From: Viridibacillus sp050278625
GTDB lineage: Bacteria; Bacillota; Bacilli; Bacillales_A; Planococcaceae
DNA: 64,000 nt
Direction of reading: 5' to 3'
Assembly (NCBI RefSeq): GCF_050278625.1
Contig: NZ_JBNNTI010000018.1
Coordinates: forward strand, 11,272-75,271
The notes beneath the pieces were generated by a model. That model saw nothing but the letters and a program-made list of their open reading frames with translations. It did no database searches and was not told the origin of the DNA. Below are positions 23,618 to 31,281 of the stretch, piece after piece. The first letter of the stretch is position 1, and the number at the start of each line of letters is the position of its first letter. Both the position numbers and the translations under genes were made by a program.

Positions 23618-24046
23618 ATGAAGTACTTATGTTTAAATGGACCTAATTTAAATCGATTAGGCAAGAGAGAACCAGGTATATATGGTTCGGAAACTCTTCA
23701 AGATATCGAAAATGACCTTCAAAAGCTAGCGGGCGAGTTTGGTGCCACAATTGAGTTAAAGCAGTCGAATCATGAAGGCCAGTTGATAGACTGGATTCAT
23801 GACGCTGAAGACACTGAAACTGCAGGCATTGTCTTTAATCCAGGTGCATACACACATACAAGCGTGGCGATACGTGATGCCATTGCCGCTGTAAATGTAC
23901 CTGTCATAGAGGTGCATATCTCGAATATACATAAACGTGAAGAATTCCGTCACCACTCATATCTAGCGCCAGAGTGTGTGGGACAAATTTCGGGATTGGG
24001 GACTAAGGGGTATCAACTTGCATTACGTATGTTTTTAGAAAAATAA
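23618..24046 (+). CDS. aroQ: Type II 3-dehydroquinate dehydratase
   Basis: Third enzyme of the shikimate pathway: it dehydrates 3-dehydroquinate. The 142 residues show LNGPNLNRLGKREPGIYG with the catalytic Tyr, QSNHEGQLIDWIH, FNPGAYTHTS and EVHISNIHKREEFRHHS. The ATG at 23618 follows AGGAGGAGA; the open frame begins 6 codons earlier. It is likely co-transcribed with pepP. Confidence 0.93.
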   Translation: MKYLCLNGPNLNRLGKREPGIYGSETLQDIENDLQKLAGEFGATIELKQSNHEGQLIDWIHDAEDTETAGIVFNPGAYTHTSVAIRDAIAAVNVPVIEVHISNIHKREEFRHHSYLAPECVGQISGLGTKGYQLALRMFLEK

Positions 24047-24064
24047 CGGGGGGATTTGATTATT

Positions 24065-25126
24065 ATGGAGAAACTAAAAAAAATAAGAGTAGCATTACAA
24101 GAACAGGGGCTTGATGCAATACTTATTACAAATGACTATAATCGCCGTTACATGACAGATTTTACAGGAACTTCTGGAGTAGCAATTGTTTCTCAAAATG
24201 ATGCAGTATTTATTACAGATTTCCGATACACTGAACAAGCTGCAAAACAAGTGCAACATTATCGAATTGTACAACACCAAGCTACAATCATTGAAGAAAT
24301 TGCTAATCAAGTACAAGAGATGGGAATCAAAACATTAGCATTTGAGAAAGAAGACGTTAGTTATAGCACTTTTGAAGTATATTCGAAACATCTAAAAACC
24401 GATTTAGTAGGTGTATCAGGTTTAGTAGAAAAAATCCGCTTGATTAAGACTGAACAAGAGATTAATATTATAAAGGTCGCTTGTGAAATAGCGGATGCGG
24501 CATTCGAGCACATACTAACATTTATTAAAGCAGGCAAAACAGAATTAGAAGTATCAAATGAACTGGAATTCTTTATGCGAAAACAAGGAGCGACTTCATC
24601 TTCTTTTGATATAATTGTTGCATCAGGTGTACGCTCGGCATTGCCACATGGCGTTGCAACTGATAAAATAATAGAAAATGGTGATTTTGTCACTTTAGAT
24701 TTTGGTGCGCTCTATAATGGCTATATCTCTGATACAACACGTACAGTTGCAGTTGGAGAGCCTTCAGATCAATTGAAGGGAATTTACAACATTGTATTAA
24801 ATGCTGAGTTACTTGGATTAGCCCAATTTAAACCAGGTATGACAGGTATTGAAGCTGATGCAGTGACACGTGATTATATTAAAGCACATGGATATGGTGA
24901 GGCATTTGGCCACTCAACAGGTCATGGAATTGGTTTAGAAGTACATGAAGGTCCTGGATTATCATTCCGTTCATCTACTGTATTAGAACCAGGTATGGTT
25001 GTGACATGTGAACCTGGTATTTATCTACCAGGAATCGGTGGTGTCCGTATTGAGGACGATACATTAATCACAGAGACAGGTAATGAAAAACTAACTCATT
25101 CCACAAAAGAACTAATCATTTTATAA
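24065..25126 (+). CDS. pepP: M24-family Xaa-Pro aminopeptidase
   Basis: A 353-residue peptidase (YqhT in Bacillus) that removes N-terminal residues before proline. It has a creatinase N-domain (1-125) and a pita-bread catalytic domain. The metal ligands are visible in LDFGALYNGYISDTTRT (two Asp), GHSTGHGIGLEVHE (His), CEPGIY (Glu) and GVRIEDD (Glu). The ATG at 24065 has GGGGGGAT nine bases upstream. The efp gene follows closely, which is notable because EF-P acts on proline-rich sequences. Confidence 0.9.
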   Translation: MEKLKKIRVALQEQGLDAILITNDYNRRYMTDFTGTSGVAIVSQNDAVFITDFRYTEQAAKQVQHYRIVQHQATIIEEIANQVQEMGIKTLAFEKEDVSYSTFEVYSKHLKTDLVGVSGLVEKIRLIKTEQEINIIKVACEIADAAFEHILTFIKAGKTELEVSNELEFFMRKQGATSSSFDIIVASGVRSALPHGVATDKIIENGDFVTLDFGALYNGYISDTTRTVAVGEPSDQLKGIYNIVLNAELLGLAQFKPGMTGIEADAVTRDYIKAHGYGEAFGHSTGHGIGLEVHEGPGLSFRSSTVLEPGMVVTCEPGIYLPGIGGVRIEDDTLITETGNEKLTHSTKELIIL

Positions 25127-25147
25127 AGTAATATTGGAGGAACATTC

Positions 25148-25705
25148 ATGATTTCAGTAAACGATTTTCGTACAGGCCTAACAATCGTAGTAGACGGTGG
25201 ACTTTTCCGTGTACTTGATTTCCAACACGTAAAACCTGGTAAAGGTGCAGCTTTTGTACGATCAAAACTTCGTAATCTACGTAACGGTTCAGTAATGGAA
25301 AAAACTTTCCGTGCAGGTGAAAAAGTAGAAAAAGCTCAAATTGACAACAACAAAATGCAATATTTATATGCTTCAGGTGATAATCATGTGTTCATGAACA
25401 CTGAAACTTATGACCAAATTGAAATAACTGAAAACCAAATTAAAGATGAATTAAAATTCTTACTAGAGAACATGGAAGTTTCAATCATGTCTTACGAAGG
25501 AGAAATCCTTGGTGTAGATCTTCCGAATACAGTTGTTCTAGAAGTAATTGAAACTGAACCAGGTATTAAAGGTGATACTGCTTCAGGTGGTTCTAAACCA
25601 GCAACAGTTCAAACTGGATTAGTTGTACAAGTACCATTCTTCGTTAACGTTGGTGACAAATTAGTTATTAACACTGATGAAGGTTCATATGTATCTCGTG
25701 GCTAA
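25148..25705 (+). CDS. efp: Translation elongation factor P
   Basis: Relieves ribosome stalling at polyproline. The 185 residues have the usual three beta-barrel domains. The modified lysine is Lys32 in HVKPGKGAAF, the position that carries 5-aminopentanol in B. subtilis. TTGGAGGAA precedes the ATG. A terminator follows, separating it from the spoIIIA genes. Confidence 0.96.
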   Translation: MISVNDFRTGLTIVVDGGLFRVLDFQHVKPGKGAAFVRSKLRNLRNGSVMEKTFRAGEKVEKAQIDNNKMQYLYASGDNHVFMNTETYDQIEITENQIKDELKFLLENMEVSIMSYEGEILGVDLPNTVVLEVIETEPGIKGDTASGGSKPATVQTGLVVQVPFFVNVGDKLVINTDEGSYVSRG

Positions 25706-25724
25706 TTTAGCCTTTCTTTATAAG

Positions 25725-25761
25725 AGACTCTTATAGCTTATGCTATAAGGGTCTTTTTTTG
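25725..25761 (+). terminator. Terminator after efp
   Basis: AGACTCTTATAGC at 25725-25737 pairs with GCTATAAGGGTCT at 25742-25754 (one G-U), followed by a T-run. Confidence 0.85.
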
Positions 25762-25789
25762 TTTATTCGGATGTTTATATGAATAAAAA

Positions 25790-25837
25790 TCATATCTCTC
25801 CTTGACCTTGCATAGATTAAGTTATACAAGAGGAGGG
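25790..25837 (+). promoter_or_regulatory. Candidate sigma-E promoter and ribosome binding site of the spoIIIA operon
   Basis: TCATATC at 25790-25796 matches the sigma-E -35 KMATATT at 6 of 7. CATAGATT at 25811-25818 matches the -10 CATACANT at 7 of 8. The spacer is exactly 14 bp, the sigma-E optimum. The expected transcript start is near 25825, just before the ribosome binding site AGAGGAGGGG at 25828-25837. Confidence 0.65.
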
Positions 25838-25843
25838 GCAGCT

Positions 25844-26050
25844 ACGGAACTTCAGGACATTCTTCGCATAGCCGGAATTGGACTTGTGATTGCGCTTTTA
25901 CATATCTTTTTTGAACAAACCGGCAAAAAGGAGTTTTCTTTTTTTCTTTATTTTCTAGCCTATATGTATATCGCAGCGGAATTACTTCATTTTTTACGTT
26001 TGTTCTTTGATGAAATTCTTACCTTCTTCCAATGGTTAACGGCTACCTAA
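25844..26050 (+). CDS. spoIIIAC: Stage III sporulation protein SpoIIIAC
   Basis: Small two-helix membrane protein of the SpoIIIA-SpoIIQ channel complex. The core LRIAGIGLVIALLHIFFEQTGKKEF aligns with B. subtilis SpoIIIAC (FQIAGVGIVVAFLHTILDQMGKKEY; quoted in part). No ATG, GTG or TTG follows the strong ribosome binding site at 25828-25837; an ACG at 25844 is six bases after it and gives 68 residues, the same length as in B. subtilis. TTG codons at 25802 and 25808 lie upstream of the predicted transcript start. It is the first gene of the cluster; spoIIIAA and spoIIIAB are absent between efp and this gene. Confidence 0.8.
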   Translation, partial: TELQDILRIAGIGLVIALLHIFFEQTGKKEFSFFLYFLAYMYIAAELLHFLRLFFDEILTFFQWLTAT

Positions 26051-26054
26051 GCTT

Positions 26055-26429
26055 ATGACGATATTATTTTACGCTGTGATTATGCTAATTCTTTTAATGT
26101 TCATTCAAATGGCAATTCCTGCACTGCATCGTGTCTTATATACGGTGTTTTTTTTCTTATTAATGAGCTTTTTATTAATGCGTTTATTCATCCCGTTTCT
26201 TCAAAGGTTATTGCATGCATTTCCAATTGAGATTCCATTTTTATCGCTCATTCTAGGCAGTGCATTTATATATTTCGTTTCAACGGCCGTGTCACAACAT
26301 TTAACGGACCAGGATTATGAAGCACTTGCCTTGTTATCACATACAGCGGTAAAACTGATTATTTTATCTCTTTGGTTAAAAGAGATAATTGAATTATTTT
26401 CAATTTGGCAACGTTTAATAGAGCCTTAG
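26055..26429 (+). CDS. spoIIIAD: Divergent stage III sporulation protein SpoIIIAD
   Basis: The 124-residue protein has four hydrophobic segments and sits in the spoIIIAD position. The C-terminal half, AFIYFVSTAVSQHLTDQDYEA then AVKLIILSL, is patterned like the SpoIIIAD stretch with a conserved Ala/Gly-rich helix followed by Q..D. Sequence similarity is weak overall, so the name rests on position, topology and length (133 in B. subtilis). No ribosome binding site is visible; the start is four bases after spoIIIAC, suggesting coupling. Confidence 0.65.
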   Translation: MTILFYAVIMLILLMFIQMAIPALHRVLYTVFFFLLMSFLLMRLFIPFLQRLLHAFPIEIPFLSLILGSAFIYFVSTAVSQHLTDQDYEALALLSHTAVKLIILSLWLKEIIELFSIWQRLIEP

Positions 26430-26517
26430 CAGATGAAGATTGTCATTTTTATGGACAAACTCAATTTAATAGATGAAGATATTTTGGATAAACGTCAATA
26501 AAGATAGGAGGGTAAGA

Positions 26518-27426
26518 TTGGATTGGTTACAGGAGATTTTGGTCGCTCCCTTCAAGGACACATTATTCGCACTCATTTCATTGCTTTTTTACGCAATACT
26601 TTTTTTGATATTAAATTTTATAATGCCACAATTTAAAGAGTGGACAAGGGTGTTCTTTTTTATCGCTATACTTACTACTACATTAAAGCCTGTTTATCAA
26701 TCCTTTACCATGATGCAGGCATTATCTGAGAATATGATTGCATTCTTTAGTGCCCTTTATCCAATATTAATGTCTGCAATGGCCATTTCAGCTGGTGCTA
26801 TGTCATTAATGGCGTGGCATCCTATGCTATTATTACTCATTCAATTTGCAGTGTTTTTGACGGGGCGGTGGTTAATCCCTCTGTTAACGGCATCCTTGAT
26901 TTTTGATTTTCTATCGCGTTTTATGCCCGAGATATCTTTTGCAAGAATGGCTGATTTTATACGAGTACTTGTATTAAGTGTCGTTTCAGCTACGGTCATG
27001 TGTTATTCGATGTTTTTAGTAATGAATAGTGTAGTTTCAGTATCTTTTACCGGAGCTGCACTCGGACCTTTAAAGAAGATGATCCAGCAAAATATTCCGT
27101 TTATAGGTTCTTTCATAACTGAGAGTTTAAGCACTTTTAGAAAATATTCATCTACTACTGCAACGGTAACGAGTACAGGCTTAATGATAGGTATATTTAC
27201 TGCTGCTATCATTCCAACATTAAAAATTTTAATGACAGGACTAAGTTTTCGGTTCCTGTCCGCATTAATGGAGCCTTTTTCGGATAAAGATATTGCAAGT
27301 TTTTTAGATGATATAGGTAAAACACTATTTGTTTTGTGTGCAGTATCTTTTATTATCGCATTTGCTTTCTTTTTCACTGCAATTTTAGCAGTTATACTTC
27401 TGAAACTACAAATACAAGAAGGATAG
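26518..27426 (+). CDS. spoIIIAE: Stage III sporulation protein SpoIIIAE, N-terminally short
   Basis: A polytopic membrane protein of about 302 residues with seven or more hydrophobic segments. The stretches FDFLSRFMPEISFARMADF and SLSTFRKYSSTTATVTSTG are SpoIIIAE-like. B. subtilis SpoIIIAE has about 399 residues with a signal peptide and an N-terminal extracellular region; that part is missing. The TTG at 26518 is favoured by AGGAGG at 26506-26511; the frame is open back to ATG 26473. It belongs to the mother-cell side of the channel. Confidence 0.75.
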   Translation: MDWLQEILVAPFKDTLFALISLLFYAILFLILNFIMPQFKEWTRVFFFIAILTTTLKPVYQSFTMMQALSENMIAFFSALYPILMSAMAISAGAMSLMAWHPMLLLLIQFAVFLTGRWLIPLLTASLIFDFLSRFMPEISFARMADFIRVLVLSVVSATVMCYSMFLVMNSVVSVSFTGAALGPLKKMIQQNIPFIGSFITESLSTFRKYSSTTATVTSTGLMIGIFTAAIIPTLKILMTGLSFRFLSALMEPFSDKDIASFLDDIGKTLFVLCAVSFIIAFAFFFTAILAVILLKLQIQEG

Positions 27427-27436
27427 GATTGGGGTT

Positions 27437-27586
27437 GTGGAAGCATTTTTACTTGGTTTAGTCGTCATTATATTCGTTGGTAAAATTGTAAGTTTGCTAC
27501 TAGAAGACCCGGAAGAGTGGGTTATTCTATTGAAAATGATCGTTGCAATATGGGTTTTACAGTTTGTTTTTAATTTTTGGCGTTAG
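27437..27586 (+). CDS. spoIIIAF: 49-residue two-helix protein in the SpoIIIAF position
   Basis: A short frame from GTG 27437 encodes a protein with two membrane helices (FLLGLVVIIFVGKIVSLLL and VILLKMIVAIWVLQFVFNF) joined by an acidic loop EDPEEW, ending NFWR. This matches the topology of the N-terminal anchor of SpoIIIAF (about 206 residues in B. subtilis). The soluble ring-forming C-terminal domain is absent, and a TAG ends the frame cleanly. A GGGG precedes the GTG. The identification is an inference from position and topology. Confidence 0.5.
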   Translation: MEAFLLGLVVIIFVGKIVSLLLEDPEEWVILLKMIVAIWVLQFVFNFWR

Positions 27587-27599
27587 TATCTCATAGATT
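27571..27599 (+). promoter_or_regulatory. Possible second sigma-E-type promoter before spoIIIAG
   Basis: TAATTTT at 27571-27577 (6 of 7 to KMATATT) and CATAGATT at 27592-27599 are separated by 14 bp. The -10 octamer is identical to that before spoIIIAC. The first element lies inside the preceding short gene. Confidence 0.35.
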
Positions 27600-27677
27600 A
27601 GGATTGTGCTTCATATAATGATGTAGATAACAGGAAAGATGTGAAGAGGGGGATGACTAGCTCGGGCGGTGCAGAAT

Positions 27678-28115
27678 ATGAAAAAAACGTCAATTTACTA
27701 TGTAGGAATATTGATGGCAATTGTCATCATTATCGTGGGTATGTTTTCATATAATAATGCAAATCCTATGAAAACATCGTCTAAAGGAGAAAATGTATCA
27801 ACTAATGAAGCGGAACAGCTAGCGACCATTTTATCTAGGATTGACAAAGTTGGAAAAGTTGAGCTCTATTTTTATGCAGGTGGACAAACGGAACAAAATG
27901 TAAAAAAAGATTCTACATCCTTAGAGAATTATTTCAGCTGGTCTAATACAGCTGGACAAGAAAGTGGTCAAATAACTGGAGTATTAGTTGTTGCGGAAGG
28001 AGCGAGTGACAGCGCGGTAAAGAATGAATTAGTAATTACGCTGACAAAAGTGCTGGAAATACCAGCACACCGAATTGTTGTAATGCCTATGGAAAAGAGA
28101 GGGGAAATAAAATGA
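27678..28115 (+). CDS. spoIIIAG: Stage III sporulation protein SpoIIIAG, short form
   Basis: A single N-terminal membrane helix (residues 5-24) is followed by a soluble ring-building domain. The end GVLVVAEGASDSAVKNEL ... LEIPAHRIVVMPM closely matches the SpoIIIAG C-terminus (GVLVVAQGVDN ... LDVPSHRVAVAPK). At 145 residues it is much shorter than B. subtilis SpoIIIAG (229), with a reduced linker between helix and ring domain. ATG 27678 or an in-frame GTG at 27669 may be used; GGGCGGTG lies upstream. It overlaps spoIIIAH by four bases. Confidence 0.85.
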   Translation: MKKTSIYYVGILMAIVIIIVGMFSYNNANPMKTSSKGENVSTNEAEQLATILSRIDKVGKVELYFYAGGQTEQNVKKDSTSLENYFSWSNTAGQESGQITGVLVVAEGASDSAVKNELVITLTKVLEIPAHRIVVMPMEKRGEIK

Positions 28116-28660
28116 GAGTAAAAAAGAGAGCAGTTTGGTTTTTAACATTATTGAGTTTAGCAGCTGTAATTTCAGTGTACTACCTAATGAATCCAGCACA
28201 ACCATTTAATGGACTGAAAATATTCTCAGATAGAACGTTAACTAATACCGCAGTTGATGATATTGCTAAACTAACAGGTAATGATAAAACACCTGTCACA
28301 GCACGGAGTGACTTATTTGAAGAAATGCGTATGGAGTTACTAAATGAACGTAGTCAATTGAAAAAAACACTAACGCTAAAAGCAGCTTCTGAAAAGTATA
28401 CGGCTGAAGAAAAGAATGAAGCGTTTAATGATATTGATGTTATTGTAAAGAAGGAATCCAATGAAGCGATGTTAGAAATGCTCATTAAAACTTTAGGCTA
28501 TTCAGATGCATTTGTAAAAGCTGAAGATGATCGAATTCGTGTTACAGTACAGTCTGCTGAATTATCAAAATCTAAAGCTGATGAAATTGTTTACACTGTG
28601 AAAAAAGAGATACCTACAGCTGGTGAAATAGTAGTTGATTTTAAATCTGAGTCTTTTTAA
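28112..28660 (+). CDS. spoIIIAH: Stage III sporulation protein SpoIIIAH
   Basis: Mother-cell membrane protein whose extracellular YscJ/FliF-like domain binds forespore SpoIIQ across the septum. It has one N-terminal helix (residues 8-25), a linker and the C-terminal domain with DLFEEMRMELLNERSQ, KESNEAMLEMLIKTLGYSDAFVK and VVDFKSE. At 182 residues it is somewhat shorter than the 218 of B. subtilis. It overlaps spoIIIAG by ATGA. SpoIIQ is not in this window. Confidence 0.9.
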   Translation: MRVKKRAVWFLTLLSLAAVISVYYLMNPAQPFNGLKIFSDRTLTNTAVDDIAKLTGNDKTPVTARSDLFEEMRMELLNERSQLKKTLTLKAASEKYTAEEKNEAFNDIDVIVKKESNEAMLEMLIKTLGYSDAFVKAEDDRIRVTVQSAELSKSKADEIVYTVKKEIPTAGEIVVDFKSESF

Positions 28661-28779
28661 CGAAAAAAGAGTGATCTTATCTTGAATAACTCCTATTTTC
28701 AATTATCTATTTAAAAAAACCCCAAAACAAGATAGAATATGTAGTGTATTATATTTCACGAAATTAAGGGGAGTAATGT

Positions 28780-29268
28780 ATGTTGAAAATTCAGGAAATT
28801 CGAGAGATTATTAAACTAGTAGATTCATCTTCAATTGACGAGTTCGTTTATGAGGTAGCAGATACAAAAGTTAAACTTAAAAAAAATGGCGGTGTGGCAG
28901 TTGTAACTGAAGCGCCAGTAGTAAAAGTAGCTCCAGTAGCAACGCCAACACCAGTCGTGGCTCCAACAGCACCAGTAGCAGAGCCAACTGTAGTTGCTGA
29001 AACAGCGCCAGTAGCTGTTGATGCATCATTATACAAAATCACTTCACCAATGGTAGGAACTTTCTATCAAGCTCCAAATCCTGAATCACCAGCTTTCGTA
29101 AAAGTTGGAGATAAAGTTGGCGAAGAAGCAGTAGTATGTATCGTTGAAGCAATGAAACTATTTAATGAAATCGAAGCAGAAGTGAATGGCGAAATCGTTG
29201 AAATTCTTGTTAAAGACGGCGATCTAGTTGAATACGGTCAACCTCTGTTCCTAGTAAAAGAGAACTAA
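28780..29268 (+). CDS. accB: Biotin carboxyl carrier protein of acetyl-CoA carboxylase
   Basis: Carries the carboxybiotin for malonyl-CoA synthesis. The 162 residues comprise an N-terminal dimerisation region (1-35), an Ala/Pro/Val-rich flexible linker (about 43-80) and the biotinyl domain with EAMKLFNE, biotinylated at Lys126. It is co-transcribed with accC, as usual. The linker is rich in PVA-type repeats. Confidence 0.95.
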   Translation: MLKIQEIREIIKLVDSSSIDEFVYEVADTKVKLKKNGGVAVVTEAPVVKVAPVATPTPVVAPTAPVAEPTVVAETAPVAVDASLYKITSPMVGTFYQAPNPESPAFVKVGDKVGEEAVVCIVEAMKLFNEIEAEVNGEIVEILVKDGDLVEYGQPLFLVKEN

Positions 29269-29283
29269 GGGAGGCCTATCCAA

Positions 29284-30639
29284 ATGAAAAAAGTATTAAT
29301 TGCAAACCGTGGAGAAATCGCGGTACGTATTATTCGCGCTTGTAAAGAATTAGATATTCAGTCTGTAGCAGTATATTCAGAAGCGGATCGTGATGCACTT
29401 CACGTTCAATTAGCTGACGAAGCATATTGCATCGGACCAAAACTTTCAAGTGACAGTTACTTGAAAATTAGCAGTATTTTAAGTGTTGCTCAAAAAACTG
29501 GCTGTGATGGGATTCACCCAGGATATGGCTTCTTAGCAGAGAATGCTAGTTTTGCAGAGGCTTGTGAAGATGCAGGCATTACTTTTATTGGACCAACTTC
29601 TGACGCCATCAAGATGATGGGGATTAAAGATATAGCAAAAGATTCAATGATTAAAGCGGGTGTACCAACAGTTCCCGGTTCAGCTGGTATCGTTGCAGAT
29701 GCAACTGAAGCAGCGGAAGTTGCAAAAGGTATTGGATACCCAGTTATCATTAAAGCAACTGCCGGTGGTGGTGGTAAAGGGATCCGTGTAGCACGCACTG
29801 AAGAAGAATTGATTAAAGGTGTTCAAATCACTCAAAAAGAAGCGGCTGCAGCATTCGGTAACCCAGGCGTATACTTAGAAAAATTCATCGAGGATTTCCG
29901 TCACTGTGAAATCCAAATTTTAGCGGACAACTATGGCAATACAATTCATCTAGGTGAACGTGATTGTACAGTTCAACGTCGTATGCAAAAACTTGTTGAA
30001 GAAGCTCCGTCTCCGGCACTTTCTGAAGAACGTCGTGCTGAGATGGGTGAAGCTGCAGTTAAAGCTGCACTAGCTTGTGGATACCGCGGTGCTGGTACGG
30101 TAGAATTCATTTTTGATTATCATGAAGACAAGTTCTACTTCATGGAAATGAATACACGTATTCAAGTAGAGCATCCAGTAACTGAAATGATTACAGGTAT
30201 TGACCTAGTTCAACAACAGCTTAAAATTGCTTCAGGCGAGAAATTGGTGTATAAACAAGAAGATGTGAAAGTGAATGGTTGGGCGATGGAATGTCGTATC
30301 AATGCAGAAAATCCGTCTAAAAACTTTATGCCTTCACCGGGTAAAGTAGAGGATTATATAGCACCAGGTGGTTACGGAGTCCGTATCGACTCTGCTATGT
30401 ATCCAGGATATAGTATTCCTCCGTTCTACGATTCAATGGTTGCAAAATTGATTGTACATGCAGATACACGTGAAGAAGCAATTGCTAAGATGAAACGCGC
30501 ATTAGGTGAGTTCATTGTTGAAGGACCAGGCATTCAAACAACAATTCCTTTCCACGCTAAATTAATGGATCATGAGGTATTCAAAAAAGGTGATTTCAAT
30601 ACGAAATTCCTTGAGGAAAATGACGTCATGAATTCATAA
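29284..30639 (+). CDS. accC: Biotin carboxylase subunit of acetyl-CoA carboxylase
   Basis: ATP-dependent carboxylation of the biotin on AccB. The 451-residue ATP-grasp enzyme shows ANRGEIAVRIIRA, GYGFLAENA, the glycine-rich loop KATAGGGGKGIR, RDCTVQRRMQKLVEEAPSP and EMNTRIQVEHPVTE (in parts), all diagnostic. GGGAGG precedes the ATG, 15 bases after accB. Confidence 0.96.
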   Translation: MKKVLIANRGEIAVRIIRACKELDIQSVAVYSEADRDALHVQLADEAYCIGPKLSSDSYLKISSILSVAQKTGCDGIHPGYGFLAENASFAEACEDAGITFIGPTSDAIKMMGIKDIAKDSMIKAGVPTVPGSAGIVADATEAAEVAKGIGYPVIIKATAGGGGKGIRVARTEEELIKGVQITQKEAAAAFGNPGVYLEKFIEDFRHCEIQILADNYGNTIHLGERDCTVQRRMQKLVEEAPSPALSEERRAEMGEAAVKAALACGYRGAGTVEFIFDYHEDKFYFMEMNTRIQVEHPVTEMITGIDLVQQQLKIASGEKLVYKQEDVKVNGWAMECRINAENPSKNFMPSPGKVEDYIAPGGYGVRIDSAMYPGYSIPPFYDSMVAKLIVHADTREEAIAKMKRALGEFIVEGPGIQTTIPFHAKLMDHEVFKKGDFNTKFLEENDVMNS

Positions 30640-30655
30640 GAAAGGGGCGAATTCT

Positions 30656-31063
30656 ATGGCTGAAAAAGTCATACAATCATTACCGCAAAGTACTCCTGCT
30701 GGTAAAGAGGAGTTAGGTAAGATTGAATTAGCGCCTGAAGTTATTGAAGTTATTGCAGGAATTGCTACTACAGAAGTAGAGGGCGTTTCTGGTACAAGAG
30801 GAAACTTTGCTACAGGCGTAGTAGAAAAATTCGGTAAAAAGGTTCATGGGAAAGGTATTAAAACCGAATGGACTGAGACGGGCTTAATCGTAGATGTTTA
30901 TTGCTTTGTGCAATATGGTGCATCTGTTGCGAAAGTTGCGCATCAAGTTCAGACCCAGATCCGTGAAGCTATCTTTAATATGACATCTCTTTCAACACAA
31001 GAGGTAAATGTACATATTACCGGCATTCAATTTGATCAAGTGAACGATGCAAAAACTGAATAA
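30656..31063 (+). CDS. yqhY: Asp23/Gls24-family envelope stress protein YqhY
   Basis: The 135-residue DUF322/Asp23 protein has the typical GKIELAPEVIEVIAGIATTE and the C-terminal VNVHITGIQFD. In B. subtilis YqhY is linked to acetyl-CoA carboxylase control, consistent with the operon accB-accC-yqhY seen here. AGAAAGGGG precedes the ATG, and a terminator follows. Confidence 0.9.
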   Translation: MAEKVIQSLPQSTPAGKEELGKIELAPEVIEVIAGIATTEVEGVSGTRGNFATGVVEKFGKKVHGKGIKTEWTETGLIVDVYCFVQYGASVAKVAHQVQTQIREAIFNMTSLSTQEVNVHITGIQFDQVNDAKTE

Positions 31064-31067
31064 TGTC

Positions 31068-31101
31068 AAAAAGCACCACTTCTTAGGAAGTGGTGCTTTT
31101 T
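31068..31101 (+). terminator. Terminator of accB-accC-yqhY
   Basis: AAAAAGCACCACTTC and GAAGTGGTGCTTTTT (31087-31101) form a perfect stem with loop TTAG. Confidence 0.9.
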
Positions 31102-31204
31102 CTGACTATTCAAAAGTTAATGGAATCAATGAATTGAATCGAAAAATGTGATAAGATAATGCTACATGCATATTTAATGAAACACTTCACATTTCGGGTT
31201 TATT

Positions 31205-31233
31205 TTGAACATATTGGCCTGTTTACATAGGTA
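31205..31233 (+). promoter_or_regulatory. Possible promoter of nusB-folD
   Basis: TTGAAC at 31205-31210 is followed after 17 bp by TAGGTA at 31228-31233. The -35 is good and the -10 weak. Confidence 0.3.
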
Positions 31234-31281
31234 ATATGTCAGAATATCCCCAATGTAGTAGTATAAAGGAGAACTATATAA

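Noticed and set aside
27653..27760. ATG 27653 frame (MTSSGGAEYEKNV) before spoIIIAG
   Set aside because: It is out of frame with the clear SpoIIIAG sequence and stops after about 35 codons; the AGAGGGGG is immediately adjacent, too close to act as its ribosome binding site.
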